Assembly (NCBI GenBank): GCA_903879805.1
Contig: CAIRMX010000118.1
Span: 1-34,314 of the forward strand
Length of the DNA: 34,314 bases
Source: an uncultured Alphaproteobacteria bacterium
Lineage (GTDB): Bacteria; Pseudomonadota; Alphaproteobacteria; Rickettsiales; UBA1997
Direction: 5' to 3'
The translations under genes and the position numbers were made by a program. Below are positions 1-8,800 of the stretch, one piece after another. The notes beneath the pieces are model-generated. The model saw only the letters and a program-made list of their open reading frames with translations. It ran no database searches and was not told where the DNA came from. Numbering within the stretch: position 1 is the first letter of the stretch; every line of letters begins with the position of its first letter.

Positions 1-66
1 AAGTAATGGTGCAATTTTAGCAAATTGCTCTCGAGTAATGCTGCTTGGATATTTTTTCTTGTTCAT
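1..66 (-). CDS. IS5-family transposase, N-terminal fragment cut by window edge
   Basis: Only the first 22 codons are in the window, reading leftwards from an ATG at 64-66. The peptide MNKKKYPSSITREQFAKIAP has the start typical of IS5-family transposases of the DUF4096 type (Y-P-S-x-I-x-R-x-Q-F-x-x-I-x-P-L-L). A strong ribosome-binding site, GGGAGG, lies just upstream on the minus strand. The rest of the gene, including the DDE catalytic residues, lies outside the window, so intactness cannot be judged. The element appears to have inserted into the yggU gene immediately to the right. Confidence 0.75.
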   Translation of the reverse strand, partial: MNKKKYPSSITREQFAKIAPLL

Positions 67-140
67 GAACCTCCCTTGTTATTGATGACAAAGGATTGGC
101 TCAGGATTTTTAATAAGTCAAAGACTTAGGACGGGTTCTT
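67..140 (-). mobile_element. Probable terminal region of the IS5-type element
   Basis: Between the transposase start and the place where the YggU reading frame stops resembling its family there are about 70 bases of non-coding sequence. This is the size expected for the left end of a small IS5-type element. The outer end probably lies near 135-142, at a minus-strand sequence AGAACCCGTCCTAAG. The exact boundary and target duplication cannot be fixed because the other end is not in the window. Confidence 0.4.
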
Positions 141-331
141 AGAAGTTTGGCGAGAAATTTTATTAAATCTGCGTTGGCTTTACCATCCTCTGGAACTGCT
201 GCCAGATTTATTTTGAGATGTGTTTGATTTTTCTCGTCGAGAAATTCTCCGCTGATTTTAGTTCGTGATGAATTTGGTGTGACCTTGATATAAAGCAGGG
301 CGTGGTTGAGCTCCTGTTTTAAAAATGACAT
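110..331 (-). pseudogene. YggU/DUF167 family protein, C-terminus truncated by the IS
   Basis: The 73-residue frame begins like a normal DUF167 protein and keeps the conserved core V-P-E-D-G-K-A-N-A-D-L-I-K-F-L-A-K-L-L (residues about 46-64). Family members usually continue to about 95-105 residues, with a V-P-K-S...I-x-x-G-x-x-S-R-x-K segment. Here the last nine residues (RTRPKSLTY) do not match and are probably encoded by the IS end. The ATG overlaps the carB stop as TAATG, so the two genes were translationally coupled. The family has no settled function. The product is likely non-functional, though a shortened stable protein cannot be excluded. Confidence 0.65.
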
Positions 332-1935
332 TATTTCTGCAAATCTTGCAAAGCTCTCACTTCAAACTTACAGCCTTGATCTTTGTAAGCTTCAAGCGCG
401 TCAACCAAAGCTCTAGCTCCCGACATTGTTGTGGTGTAGCTAACGCCGCGCATCAAGGAAGTTCTGCGAATTGAGAAACTATCTTTAGTTGCTTGCGCGC
501 CTTCAGTTGTGTTGATCACCAAAGCGATTTCTTTGCGGTCGATCATGTCAACCACATGCGGTTTGTCTTCGGTAATTTTATTTACGATTGTTACCGCAAT
601 GTCGTTTTCAGCTAGGAATTTGGCGGTTCCGCGGGTTGCGACAATTTTAAATCCGATTTTAATTAATTTTCTGGCCAAGTTCGGAAGATGTTTTTTATCC
701 GAATCTTTCACCGATAAAAATACCAAACCTTCAGTTAAAAGTTTTACACCAGCAGCCATTTGAGCCTTGGCAAATGCGAGCGGGAAGGTGGTATCAATTC
801 CCATCACTTCGCCGGTTGATTTCATTTCGGGCCCCAAAAGTGTGTCGGTATTTGAGAAACGTGCGAAAGGGAAAACCACTTCTTTTACTGAAAAATAGTT
901 GAGCTTTTTTTCCTGCAATTTGAATTCGGAAAGTTTTTTCCCAACCATAATTAGTGAAGCAATTTTGGCAATTGGAATGCCAGTTGCTTTAGCCACAAAA
1001 GGCACGGTGCGTGAGGCGCGCGGGTTAACTTCTAGCACGAAAAGTTTTTCATTTTGAATAGCATATTGCACATTCATCAAACCTTTTACGTTGAGTGCCA
1101 AAGCCATTTTCACTGTCGCCTTTTTGACTTCTTCAATCATTTTTTCTGACAAAGAAAAAGGCGGGATTGAGCAAGCAGAGTCGCCAGAGTGAATGCCGGC
1201 TTCTTCGATATGCTGCATAATTCCGGCAACAAAAACTTCTTCGCCGTCGCATAAAGCATCAACGTCAACTTCAATTGCGTCAGTTAAAAATTTGTCGAGA
1301 AGCAAAGGGCCGCTTTCAAAAACATCAGAATATTCGACGAGATATTTCATCAAATAAGCTTCATCATAAACAATCGCCATGCCGCGCCCACCAAGGACGT
1401 AAGACGGACGAACGACAACCGGAAAACCGATTTCATTAACTTGATCCAAAACCTGTTTTGCGGAATAAGCGATGTAGTTTTGCGGCTGATTTAATTCGAG
1501 TTTTTGCAAAAGTTTTTTGAAACGATCGCGATCTTCAGCGAGGTCAATCATGTCGGGAGATGTGCCGATGATTGGAATATTCTCATCTTGCAAAAACTTG
1601 GCAAGGCTTAGAGGCGTTTGGCCGCCGAACTGAACATTAACGCCGAGTAAATCGCCGTTGCTCATTTCTTTTTTGATTAATTCGATGGTGTCTTCAGCGG
1701 TGAGTGGCTCGAAATAAAGGCGGTCCGATGTGTCGTAATCAGTTGAAACTGTTTCGGGATTGCAATTAACCATGATCGCTTCAATGCCGTGAGCTTTGAA
1801 AGCAAAGGCGGCGTGAACGCAGGTGTAATCGAACTCGATGCCTTGTCCGATGCGATTCGGGCCTGAGCCAAGAATCACAACTTTTTTGCGATTAGTAGGA
1901 TTTGATTCGCAGGAAGATAGGTTGAAGGCGGACAT
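331..1935 (-). CDS. carB: Carbamoyl-phosphate synthase large chain, C-terminal half only
   Basis: This 534-residue protein matches the second half of CarB, the half that phosphorylates carbamate to give carbamoyl phosphate for pyrimidine and arginine synthesis. Near the N-terminus it has the linker-plus-fold start [17 protein letters not shown]. An ATP-grasp domain follows with S-Y-V-L-G-G-R-G-M and the metal-binding [12 protein letters not shown]-terminal MGS-like regulatory domain ends it (A-T-R-G-T-A, then I-N-T-T-E-G). Bacterial CarB is normally about 1070 residues; the carboxyphosphate half is absent, and the roughly 130 bases upstream are full of stops. The start has no clear ribosome-binding site. 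It may be half of a split carB, as known in some other prokaryotes, or a decayed remnant. The frame is open and the motifs intact. Confidence 0.85.
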   Translation of the reverse strand: MSAFNLSSCESNPTNRKKVVILGSGPNRIGQGIEFDYTCVHAAFAFKAHGIEAIMVNCNPETVSTDYDTSDRLYFEPLTAEDTIELIKKEMSNGDLLGVNVQFGGQTPLSLAKFLQDENIPIIGTSPDMIDLAEDRDRFKKLLQKLELNQPQNYIAYSAKQVLDQVNEIGFPVVVRPSYVLGGRGMAIVYDEAYLMKYLVEYSDVFESGPLLLDKFLTDAIEVDVDALCDGEEVFVAGIMQHIEEAGIHSGDSACSIPPFSLSEKMIEEVKKATVKMALALNVKGLMNVQYAIQNEKLFVLEVNPRASRTVPFVAKATGIPIAKIASLIMVGKKLSEFKLQEKKLNYFSVKEVVFPFARFSNTDTLLGPEMKSTGEVMGIDTTFPLAFAKAQMAAGVKLLTEGLVFLSVKDSDKKHLPNLARKLIKIGFKIVATRGTAKFLAENDIAVTIVNKITEDKPHVVDMIDRKEIALVINTTEGAQATKDSFSIRRTSLMRGVSYTTTMSGARALVDALEAYKDQGCKFEVRALQDLQK

Positions 1936-2161
1936 TTTTGCTAAGATTTTTGAGAGATTTTTAAGAAGAGATTTCGGCGCAGTCTAGGATGGCGAAATTT
2001 TAATTTCTAAAGATTTTTCCCGATAATTCTTTGGCTACTTGTTTAAAAAGAAACCGTAACTAACTTGCGCACCGTTCACAGACTTCGGTTTGTGATCTAT
2101 GGTGATAAACTCTTTTCATAATAAACGTACATGGACCTGGGGGCAGTACCCAGCACCTCCA

Positions 2162-2295
2162 GCCTTCGCTCTTGCGAGCTTCGGCTGGCAGGCCAGCCTT
2201 CGTAGAAGGAATGGACTGTCAGAAGGAGATCGTTAGAGCGAAGGCTGCCCGTCATAGCTTTAGCGACGGCGGGCTTTCCCCGCTAAAGGCTAGCA
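2162..2295 (+). repeat. tmRNA intervening segment built of palindromic repeats
   Basis: The segment removed between the two tmRNA pieces is about 134 bases long and highly palindromic. AGCCTTCGCTCT (2161-2172) is perfectly complementary to AGAGCGAAGGCT (2235-2246), with an inner stem GGCTGG/CCAGCC (2183-2188 with 2193-2198). A second hairpin, GCCCGTC (2247-2253) with GACGGCGGGC (2265-2274), follows. It looks like one or two mobile palindromic elements in a part of the precursor that is discarded in processing. No other copy of this sequence is visible in the window, so family membership is inferred. Confidence 0.6.
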
Positions 2296-2407
2296 GGGGG
2301 TGACACAGCTTTCGACATGCGATAAAAGGATTGATTTTACTCGGTTGAGAAACTGCCGGTTGCTAGAGACGCAAGTCTTACGCGATATCCGTTCAAAAAA
2401 AGTAAAT

Positions 2408-2467
2408 GCAAACGACAACTTTGCTAATGATAACTTCGAATTTGCTCCAGTGGCTTTAGCTGCTTAG
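2408..2467 (+). CDS. ssrA: tmRNA proteolysis tag reading frame with doubled ANDNF
   Basis: The 19-codon frame starting at the resume codon GCA reads ANDNFANDNFEFAPVALAA and stops at TAG (2465-2467). The C-terminal L-A-A is the usual ClpX recognition end. A-N-D-N-F is the type of segment bound by alpha-SspB in other alphaproteobacteria, and here it occurs twice in tandem. The two copies differ at four of fifteen bases, all in third positions and all synonymous. Translation begins by trans-translation, so no start codon or ribosome-binding site is expected. Confidence 0.92.
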   Translation, partial: ANDNFANDNFEFAPVALAA

Positions 2468-2489
2468 CATAAGTGATTTTATCGGGGCC

Positions 2490-2517
2490 GCCCGGCGCCT
2501 GTCAACAGAAGCCGGGC
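2490..2517 (+). terminator. GC-rich hairpin at the 3' end of ssrA
   Basis: GCCCGGC (2490-2496) pairs perfectly with GCCGGGC (2511-2517) around a 14-base loop, followed by a weak T-rich stretch (ACTTTCTCGCATTT). It is probably both the terminal helix of the coding piece and an imperfect terminator. The lack of a solid T-tract leaves room for readthrough into sspB, whose start is only 28 bases further on. Confidence 0.5.
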
Positions 2518-2544
2518 ACTTTCTCGCATTTAAAAATATTCCTC

Positions 2545-3063
2545 ATGCAAGACTTAATCGGATATGATGACATCATTGAAACCTCAATGCGTTCAGTGAT
2601 TTATGAAACTTTAAAAAGAATCGAAAAAACTGGTTTACCCGGCAAACATTACTTCATGATCACTTTCATGACGCGCTTTCCCGGAGTTTCGATTTCTGCG
2701 GCTTTGCTAGAAAAATTTAGCGAAGAAATGACCATCGCAGTGCAGCATCAATATAAAAGTTTAGTGGTTGAGCGTGATTTCTTTAAGATTTCTCTAAGCT
2801 TCAACGGCAAATATGAAAAGCTTTCTATCCCTTATAAAGCTGTTACTTCTTTCGCAGATCCTGCAATGAATTTCGCGCTTAAGTTTAGTATGAGCTATGG
2901 CGATCTTGAAGAATTGGAAGAAGGTGTTTTCACTGAACTAAATCAAGCCAATAAAAATTTATCCAAAGAAAAAGGGGCTGCCGATATTGATTTGTCAGCA
3001 AAAGTAATATCGATTGACGCTTTCCGCAAAAACAGAAACGACAATCATAACGAAAATTCATGA
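2545..3063 (+). CDS. sspB: Alpha-type SspB, ClpXP adaptor for ssrA-tagged proteins
   Basis: This 172-residue protein matches the alphaproteobacterial SspB family, which delivers tmRNA-tagged proteins to the ClpXP protease. Visible family features are the start M-Q-D-L-I-G-Y-D, then G-L-P-G-K-H-Y-F-M-I-T-F, the stretch E-E-M-T-I-A-V-Q-H-Q-Y, L-S-F-N-G, and F-A-D-P-A-M-N-F-A-L-K-F. A variable acidic and basic tail of about 50 residues follows. The frame is open 24 codons further upstream, but that part lies inside the tmRNA 3' region, so the ATG at 2545 is chosen; it matches family starts. No clear ribosome-binding site is visible. The gene lies directly downstream of ssrA and overlaps plsY by ATGA. 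Confidence 0.9.
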   Translation: MQDLIGYDDIIETSMRSVIYETLKRIEKTGLPGKHYFMITFMTRFPGVSISAALLEKFSEEMTIAVQHQYKSLVVERDFFKISLSFNGKYEKLSIPYKAVTSFADPAMNFALKFSMSYGDLEELEEGVFTELNQANKNLSKEKGAADIDLSAKVISIDAFRKNRNDNHNENS

Positions 3064-3659
3064 GCCTACTTCCACAGTTTTTATTCTTATTTTTAACCTA
3101 CGCCATTGCGGCGATTCCTTTCGGGTTAGTTCTCGCAAAGACATTTGCTAAAAAAGATATTCGCCAATTTGGTTCAAAAAATATCGGCGCAACCAATGTG
3201 GCGCGCGTCGTGGGCAAGAAACTCGGATTTGTCACTCTCATTCTCGATGGCCTCAAAGGTGCTGTCATGGTTATCATTGCAAGATTCAGTTTTTACGACT
3301 CAGAAAATTTACATCTAATTCTAGTGGTGGTTGCAGCTGTTGCAGTTTTGGCTCACGTTTATCCGATCTATCTCAATTTCAAAGGCGGCAAAGGTGTGGC
3401 AACGGCAATCGCAGTTTTATTTGCGCTTGATCCGTCAGTTGGATTTTTGTCGGTGTGTTTTTGGATCATGTCTTTTTGTTTATTTCGCATCTCTTCCGTT
3501 TCTTCAATCATCTCAATTTTTTCTTCGATCATTCTCTCTTCAAGTTTTGAAGCGCCAGCTTCGCAAGTTTATTTCTGCTGGTTTTTATCAATTCTGATTT
3601 TGGTTCGACACAAAGAAAATATCGTTCGCCTGCTTACCGGCGAAGAAAAAAAACTCTAA
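3060..3659 (+). CDS. plsY: Glycerol-3-phosphate acyltransferase PlsY
   Basis: PlsY is an inner-membrane enzyme that moves an acyl group from acyl-phosphate to sn-glycerol 3-phosphate, the first step of phospholipid synthesis. The 199-residue protein has five or so hydrophobic segments and the three conserved loops: S-x-N-I-G-A-T-N-V-A-R (residues about 40-50), the K-G segment after L-D-G-L, and K-G-G-K-G-V-A-T (about 108-115). Length is normal. The start overlaps the sspB stop (ATGA), and pyrF begins one base after its stop, so the cluster is probably co-transcribed. Confidence 0.95.
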   Translation: MSLLPQFLFLFLTYAIAAIPFGLVLAKTFAKKDIRQFGSKNIGATNVARVVGKKLGFVTLILDGLKGAVMVIIARFSFYDSENLHLILVVVAAVAVLAHVYPIYLNFKGGKGVATAIAVLFALDPSVGFLSVCFWIMSFCLFRISSVSSIISIFSSIILSSSFEAPASQVYFCWFLSILILVRHKENIVRLLTGEEKKL

Positions 3660-3660
3660 C

Positions 3661-4350
3661 ATGAATCCTCAAGAAAAGCTCATAATCGCACTCGATGTTC
3701 CCGATATTTCTGCCGCCAAAAAATTAGTTGAGGAGATTGGCGATGAAGCAATTTTCTACAAAGTTGGTTTAGAATTAATGATGGGCGGCGATTATTTTGA
3801 GCTAATAAAATGGCTGAAAAATCGCGGTAAAAAAATCTTTGCTGATCTCAAACTTTACGACATTTCTGAAACTGTTGGGCGCGCCGTAAAAAATTTAGCG
3901 CAATATGAAATTGACCTTTTAACCATTCACACCGCAAGCCGCTCAATCATGGCGCAAGCTGCAGAAAATAAGGGTAAAATGCAGGTGATTGGCGTGACAG
4001 TTTTGACGAATCTCGATGAAAAAGATTTAAGCGAAATGGGTTTTGATCCAAATATTTCACTAGAAAATCTGGTGCTTAAAAAAACTGAGTTGGCTTTAAA
4101 TTCAGGGTTAGATGGCATTGTTGCTTCAGCGTTGGAGGCAACAAATTTGCGCCAAAAATTCGGCCAAGATTTTCTAATTGTAAGTCCAGGAATCAGACTA
4201 GAAGCAATCGCAAATGACGATCAAAAACGCGTTGCTGACGTAAAAACCGCACTTAAAAACGGCTCGTCACATTTAGTTGTGGGCAGACCAATCACGCGTG
4301 ACGCCAATCCCAAAGCGGCAGCGCAGAAATTTAATCAATTGATTTCGTGA
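3661..4350 (+). CDS. pyrF: Orotidine 5'-phosphate decarboxylase
   Basis: The enzyme converts OMP to UMP, the last step of de novo pyrimidine synthesis. The 229-residue TIM-barrel protein opens with I-I-A-L-D-V-P and has the catalytic D-x-K-x-x-D array in F-A-D-L-K-L-Y-D-I (residues about 60-68). It closes with S-P-G-I-R and the phosphate-binding V-V-G-R-P-I-T. Length is normal and all key residues are present. It begins one base after plsY and its TGA overlaps the murE GTG start. Its presence suggests UMP synthesis matters here, which makes the half-length carB in the same window notable. Confidence 0.96.
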   Translation: MNPQEKLIIALDVPDISAAKKLVEEIGDEAIFYKVGLELMMGGDYFELIKWLKNRGKKIFADLKLYDISETVGRAVKNLAQYEIDLLTIHTASRSIMAQAAENKGKMQVIGVTVLTNLDEKDLSEMGFDPNISLENLVLKKTELALNSGLDGIVASALEATNLRQKFGQDFLIVSPGIRLEAIANDDQKRVADVKTALKNGSSHLVVGRPITRDANPKAAAQKFNQLIS

Positions 4351-5840
4351 AGCTTTCACAAATTCTTTCTCAAGTAAAAACCTCGCACAAAATTGTGCAA
4401 AATGCTTTCCCAATTGATGTAATTGAGATTGCAGATATTGCTCTTGATTCACGTCTTGCCAAAAAAGATTCAGCCTTTTTCGCGCTCCAAGGCAAAGCCA
4501 AAGATGGCTCTGAATTCATTGCTGACGCCATTAAAAATGGCGCTGCTGTTGTAATTTGTGAAAGTGGAAAATTTATTTCTCCGCAAGCCTTTATCATCGA
4601 AACCTCAGATCCTTTTGCACTTTTGGTCGAGTTTCTAAAAATTTTCTACGCACCACTTCCAGCCAATATTTACGCCATTACCGGCACTAACGGCAAAACT
4701 TCTACTGCCGAATTTACTCGTCAAATTTTGCAATTTTTAGGAAAAAAATCGGCGTCAATTGGCACGCTGGGTGTTATTTCTAATGTTGCAATTGATCGCC
4801 TGCAAAGCTCGTCACTAACCACTCCCGACATTGTTTCGCTTTACAAAAATCTACAAATTTTAAAAGAAAATGGCGTTGATGACGTGGCGCTTGAAGTAAG
4901 CTCAATTGGCTTGGAGCAAGGCCGTATCGCAGGTTTAAAAGTTGATATTGGCGCTTTCACCAACTTCACCCAAGACCATCTCGATTACCACAAATCGATG
5001 GAAGAATATCTGCGTTGCAAAATGATTTTATTTGAGCGCGTCCTAGAAAATGGCGCTTGTGCGGTGCTTAACAGCGACATTCCTGAATTTGAAAAACTTA
5101 AAGAAATCTGCGCTACAAAAAAACAGCGCGTGATTGATTACGGCTTTGAAGCCTTTGATTTAAGGCTGCAAAAAATTGAGCCAACTGAAAATGGCCAAAA
5201 AGTTTTTTTCGAATTTGGGCAAAAAAAATATCAATTCGAACTAGCGGTAAGTGGCGATTTTCAAGCTTTCAACGCGCTTTGCGCTTTGGGAAATGTCTTG
5301 TCGAAATATGATTTAACTTACTCGGAACTAACAAGTTTATTAGAGAATTTTTCTGAGCTTCACCCAGCTGCCGGAAGGATGCAGCGCGTTGCGACTTTGC
5401 CAAATAAGGCGCAGATTTTTATTGATTTTGCGCACTCGCCGGACGCTCTAAAAAATGTTTTACAATTGGCGCAAAAAATTACCAAAGCGCGAGTCGTTGT
5501 TTTGTTTGGTTGTGGTGGCGATCGTGACGCTAAAAAAAGACCAATCATGGGAGAAATCGCCTGCCAAATGGCGGATTTAGTGATTGTAACTGACGATAAT
5601 CCGCGCAGCGAAAAAGCGGCGACAATTCGCGGCGAAATTTTAGCAGTTTGCGAAATGACCAAAACCGTTGAAATTGCTGATCGCAAAGAGGCTATTGAAA
5701 AAGCAGTTACAATGCTGGAAGCTTACGACATCCTGATTTTGGCCGGCAAAGGTCATGAAAAATATCAGATAATTGGTGATAAAAAATTTGAATTTGACGA
5801 AGAGTCAATCGTAAAAAATGCCCTCACAAAATCCTCTTAA
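4347..5840 (+). CDS. murE: UDP-MurNAc-tripeptide synthetase (meso-diaminopimelate adding)
   Basis: MurE adds the third amino acid to the peptidoglycan precursor UDP-MurNAc-L-Ala-D-Glu in the cytoplasm. The 497-residue protein has the N-terminal uridine-binding domain, the P-loop I-T-G-T-N-G-K-T-S-T (residues about 111-120), and the central Mur ligase segment with E-V-S-S-I-G-L. The C-terminal D-N-P-R motif (T-D-D-N-P-R-S-E) selects meso-diaminopimelate rather than lysine. It starts with GTG inside the pyrF stop (GTGA). Its end overlaps the next gene by 23 bases. It shows that the organism keeps a peptidoglycan pathway. Confidence 0.96.
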   Translation: MKLSQILSQVKTSHKIVQNAFPIDVIEIADIALDSRLAKKDSAFFALQGKAKDGSEFIADAIKNGAAVVICESGKFISPQAFIIETSDPFALLVEFLKIFYAPLPANIYAITGTNGKTSTAEFTRQILQFLGKKSASIGTLGVISNVAIDRLQSSSLTTPDIVSLYKNLQILKENGVDDVALEVSSIGLEQGRIAGLKVDIGAFTNFTQDHLDYHKSMEEYLRCKMILFERVLENGACAVLNSDIPEFEKLKEICATKKQRVIDYGFEAFDLRLQKIEPTENGQKVFFEFGQKKYQFELAVSGDFQAFNALCALGNVLSKYDLTYSELTSLLENFSELHPAAGRMQRVATLPNKAQIFIDFAHSPDALKNVLQLAQKITKARVVVLFGCGGDRDAKKRPIMGEIACQMADLVIVTDDNPRSEKAATIRGEILAVCEMTKTVEIADRKEAIEKAVTMLEAYDILILAGKGHEKYQIIGDKKFEFDEESIVKNALTKSS

Positions 5841-8800
5841 ACTCGCGTTTGGCCTGACTTTCGACGATCTTTACGCGCGCGATGGTTTGGTGAAATTGCA
5901 GCAAGAATTTGAGAAATATTTAAGAGAAAAAAATTCTGAAATTGCGGCGAATTTTTTTGATTTAAGAAATTCAGAAGCTGATTCAAATCCGTCCGGACCC
6001 CGTCATGAAGACGGGGTGACAAACTCTAGTTCAGTGTCACCCCGTCGAATGACGGGGTCCATGCTTCCTGCGCAGAAGTCGCAGATTCTAATCGACACGG
6101 CGCGGGTTTTAGAAGATTTCATCGCAGAGCTTTTCGACATCAAAAAAGAAAATTCCGACTTAAAAAAACGTCACGACGAGTTGCAAAAAATTTATCAAAT
6201 TCGTCGTGAATTTGTGCAGCGTGATGTTTCGAAAAAATTTAGTGACGCGGTTGAGGGAGTTGACGGAATAAGGATTCTCAAAGATTTAGAAATCACCTTT
6301 GATGATGTTGATGATTTAGAAAAACAACTCGCCGAAAAAATTGCCACAGCCCAAAATTTAGAAATTTTAACTCACTACACAACTTGGGCGCTTTACTCTA
6401 GCAAGGGCAAAAGCCTTCACAAAAATGGCGCGCTTTTTATTCTGCCAAAAAAAATCGATCACCAAAATTTAGTTTCGACGTGCCAAGACAAATCAAAACG
6501 CGCTGGTTTTGATTTAACTGACAAAGGCTTTGAGCTCAATCGGGTGTTGGCTGAAACTCATTACTGTATTTTTTGTCACAAGCAGGAAAAAGATTCTTGC
6601 CGCAGCGGAATTATCGAAAAAGAAACCAAAGAATTTAAGCAAGATCCGCTCAAAGTTGAGCTGCACGGCTGTCCACTCGATGAAAAAATTTCTGAAATGA
6701 ATTTACTAAAATCAGAAGGTTTTTCACTCGCAGCTTTTGCTATTGCGGTGGTTGATAACCCAATGATTGCGGGCACCGGACACCGAATTTGCAATGATTG
6801 CATGAAGTCGTGCATCTACCAAAAACAAGACGCGGTGGATATTCCCCAAATCGAAACTCGCACCCTAAAAGATGTTTTGGCGCTGCCTTATGGTTTTGAA
6901 ATTTACTCGCTTTTAACCCGTTGGAATCCGCTGAATTTGGAGCGCAATTTGCCGAGAGAAAATTCCGGCAAAAAAATTCTAATCGCGGGGTTGGGGCCTG
7001 CGGGATATACTCTGGCGCATCATTTGCTTAATGACGGTCACACGATTGTAGCAATTGATGGCTTAAAAATTGAGCCGCTAAATTCGCAAATTTCAGGCAT
7101 TGATGAATTGGGTAATCGCCAGAAATTTAAACCGATAAAATTTTTAGATGAAATTTACGAACCGCTTTCAAGCCGCTTAATTCATGGCTTTGGGGGTGTA
7201 GCCGAATATGGCATTACGGTGCGTTTTGATAAGAATTTTTTGAAAGTGATTCGTTTGCTTTTGGAGCGCAGAGAAAATTTTAGGATGTTTGGTGGTATTC
7301 GTTTTGGCTCGTCAATCACCGATAAAACTGCTTTTGAAAATTATGGCTTCGACCATGTGGCGCTTTGTTTGGGAGCGGGTCGGCCAAATATTATTAATCT
7401 CAAAAATAATTTTGCTAAAGGCGTTAGATCGGCTTCAGATTTTTTAATGTCGCTGCAATTAAGCGGCGCTTTTAGAGAAGAATTATTCAGCAATTTGCAA
7501 ATTAGAATGCCAATTGCGGTGATCGGTGGAGGGCTTACGGCAGTTGACACCGCTTGCGAAGCGCAGGCTTACTACATTACGCAAATTAAAAAATTTGAGA
7601 AAAAAGTTGCGGCCATCGGCAAAGAAAAAATTTGGGCGGCTTTAAACGCAGAAGAAAAAATTATTGCTGAGGAATTTTTGACTCACGCATCGCAACTTCG
7701 CAGCGGCAGTGTTGACGAATTATTAAAAAAATGGGGCGGCGTAAAAATTCTTTACCGCAAAACTATTCAAGATTCTCCAGCTTACAGGCTGAATCACCAA
7801 GAGCTTAACAAAGCTTTTGAGGAAGGTGTGGAATTTATTGAAAATGTCACGCCGCTTTCAGTTGAAATTGATGAGTTTGGTCACATTAAAAATTTGCAAT
7901 GTTTGGAAGGGCGGGAGTTTTCTTGTAAGTCACTTTTAATTGCGGCAGGCACCACGCCAAATATTTCTCCGGTTTTAGAAGATGGTTTAAATCTCGAGCT
8001 TGAGGGCAAATATTTCAAGGCTGTAAGCAGTGGAAGTGTGATTACGAAAATTGATGAAATTTCTAAAAAAGCGGTGAGTTTTTTTGGTGATTTACATCCG
8101 AATTTTGAAGGCAATGTCGTGAAGGCGATGGCCAGTGCCAAAGTTGGTTACCACCAAATTACGGCGCTATTTAAAGATGCGGCGATTGAAGTTGAGGCGG
8201 ATTTTTTAGCAAAAATAAATGACGAATTTCAGGCAAAAATTGAAAAGATCGAGAAGCTTTCAGATCACGTTTATGAAGTATTCATCAAGGCTCCGCTTTT
8301 AGCAAAACGCACGCAAATTGGTCACATTTTCCGTCTGCAAAATTATCACGCTTTGGCGCAAAAAATTGATGGTCAAATAATGGTGATGGAAGGCGTGGCT
8401 TTGACAGCTTTGTCGGTTGATGGCAAAACAGGAATTATCAGCGCCGTTGCAGTTGATACTGGTGGCTCAACTAGTTTAATTAAAAATTTTAAAGCGGGCG
8501 AGCCTTGTGTTTTCATGGGTCCAAGCGGAAAACCAACTGCAATTGCAAAAAATGAAACTGTAGTTTTAGTGGGAGGAGGGCGCGGCAATCAGCCTTTGAC
8601 GGCAATTGCCGAAAGCTACAAACAAAATGGCTGTCGGGTGATTTTCTTTGCTGGTTATCGTAAAAATTCTGGAATAGTTCGCTTGGAAAGAATGAAAAAT
8701 TCTTGTGATATTTTGCTTTGTGCAATTGAGGAAGAGGTGGCTGACAGTGGCCATTTTCAAGGTTCGGTGATTGATGCCTTAAAAAACTATTTTACCAAAA

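Larger units (their letters stand above)
2065..2520 (+). ncRNA. ssrA: Circularly permuted (two-piece) tmRNA gene
   Basis: The gene has the alphaproteobacterial permuted order: acceptor piece, intervening segment, coding piece. The acceptor strand CACCTCC (2154-2160) with discriminator A2161 pairs over seven bases with GGGGGTG at 2296-2302, allowing one G-U pair. CCA is not encoded and must be added afterwards. A T-arm analogue CTGGG/CCCAG with a seven-base loop lies at 2137-2153. A UUCG-capped hairpin (near 2079-2096) probably belongs to the acceptor piece. The coding piece carries C-G-A-C near its 5' end and the tag frame at 2408-2467. A strong GC hairpin at 2490-2517 closes the gene. Outer ends are approximate. 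tmRNA rescues stalled ribosomes and tags the nascent protein for proteolysis. Confidence 0.93.

Noticed and set aside
1936..2064. Missing N-terminal half of carB upstream of the half gene
   Set aside because: The minus-strand sequence has stops in all frames and no CarB-like residues; the tmRNA gene begins right after it.
2473..2544. Longer N-terminus for SspB
   Set aside because: These 24 codons lie inside the tmRNA 3' region and have no family similarity; the ATG at 2545 matches SspB starts.
5360..5686. 108-residue minus-strand frame inside murE
   Set aside because: Antisense shadow of a well-supported gene; no ribosome-binding site or recognisable motif.
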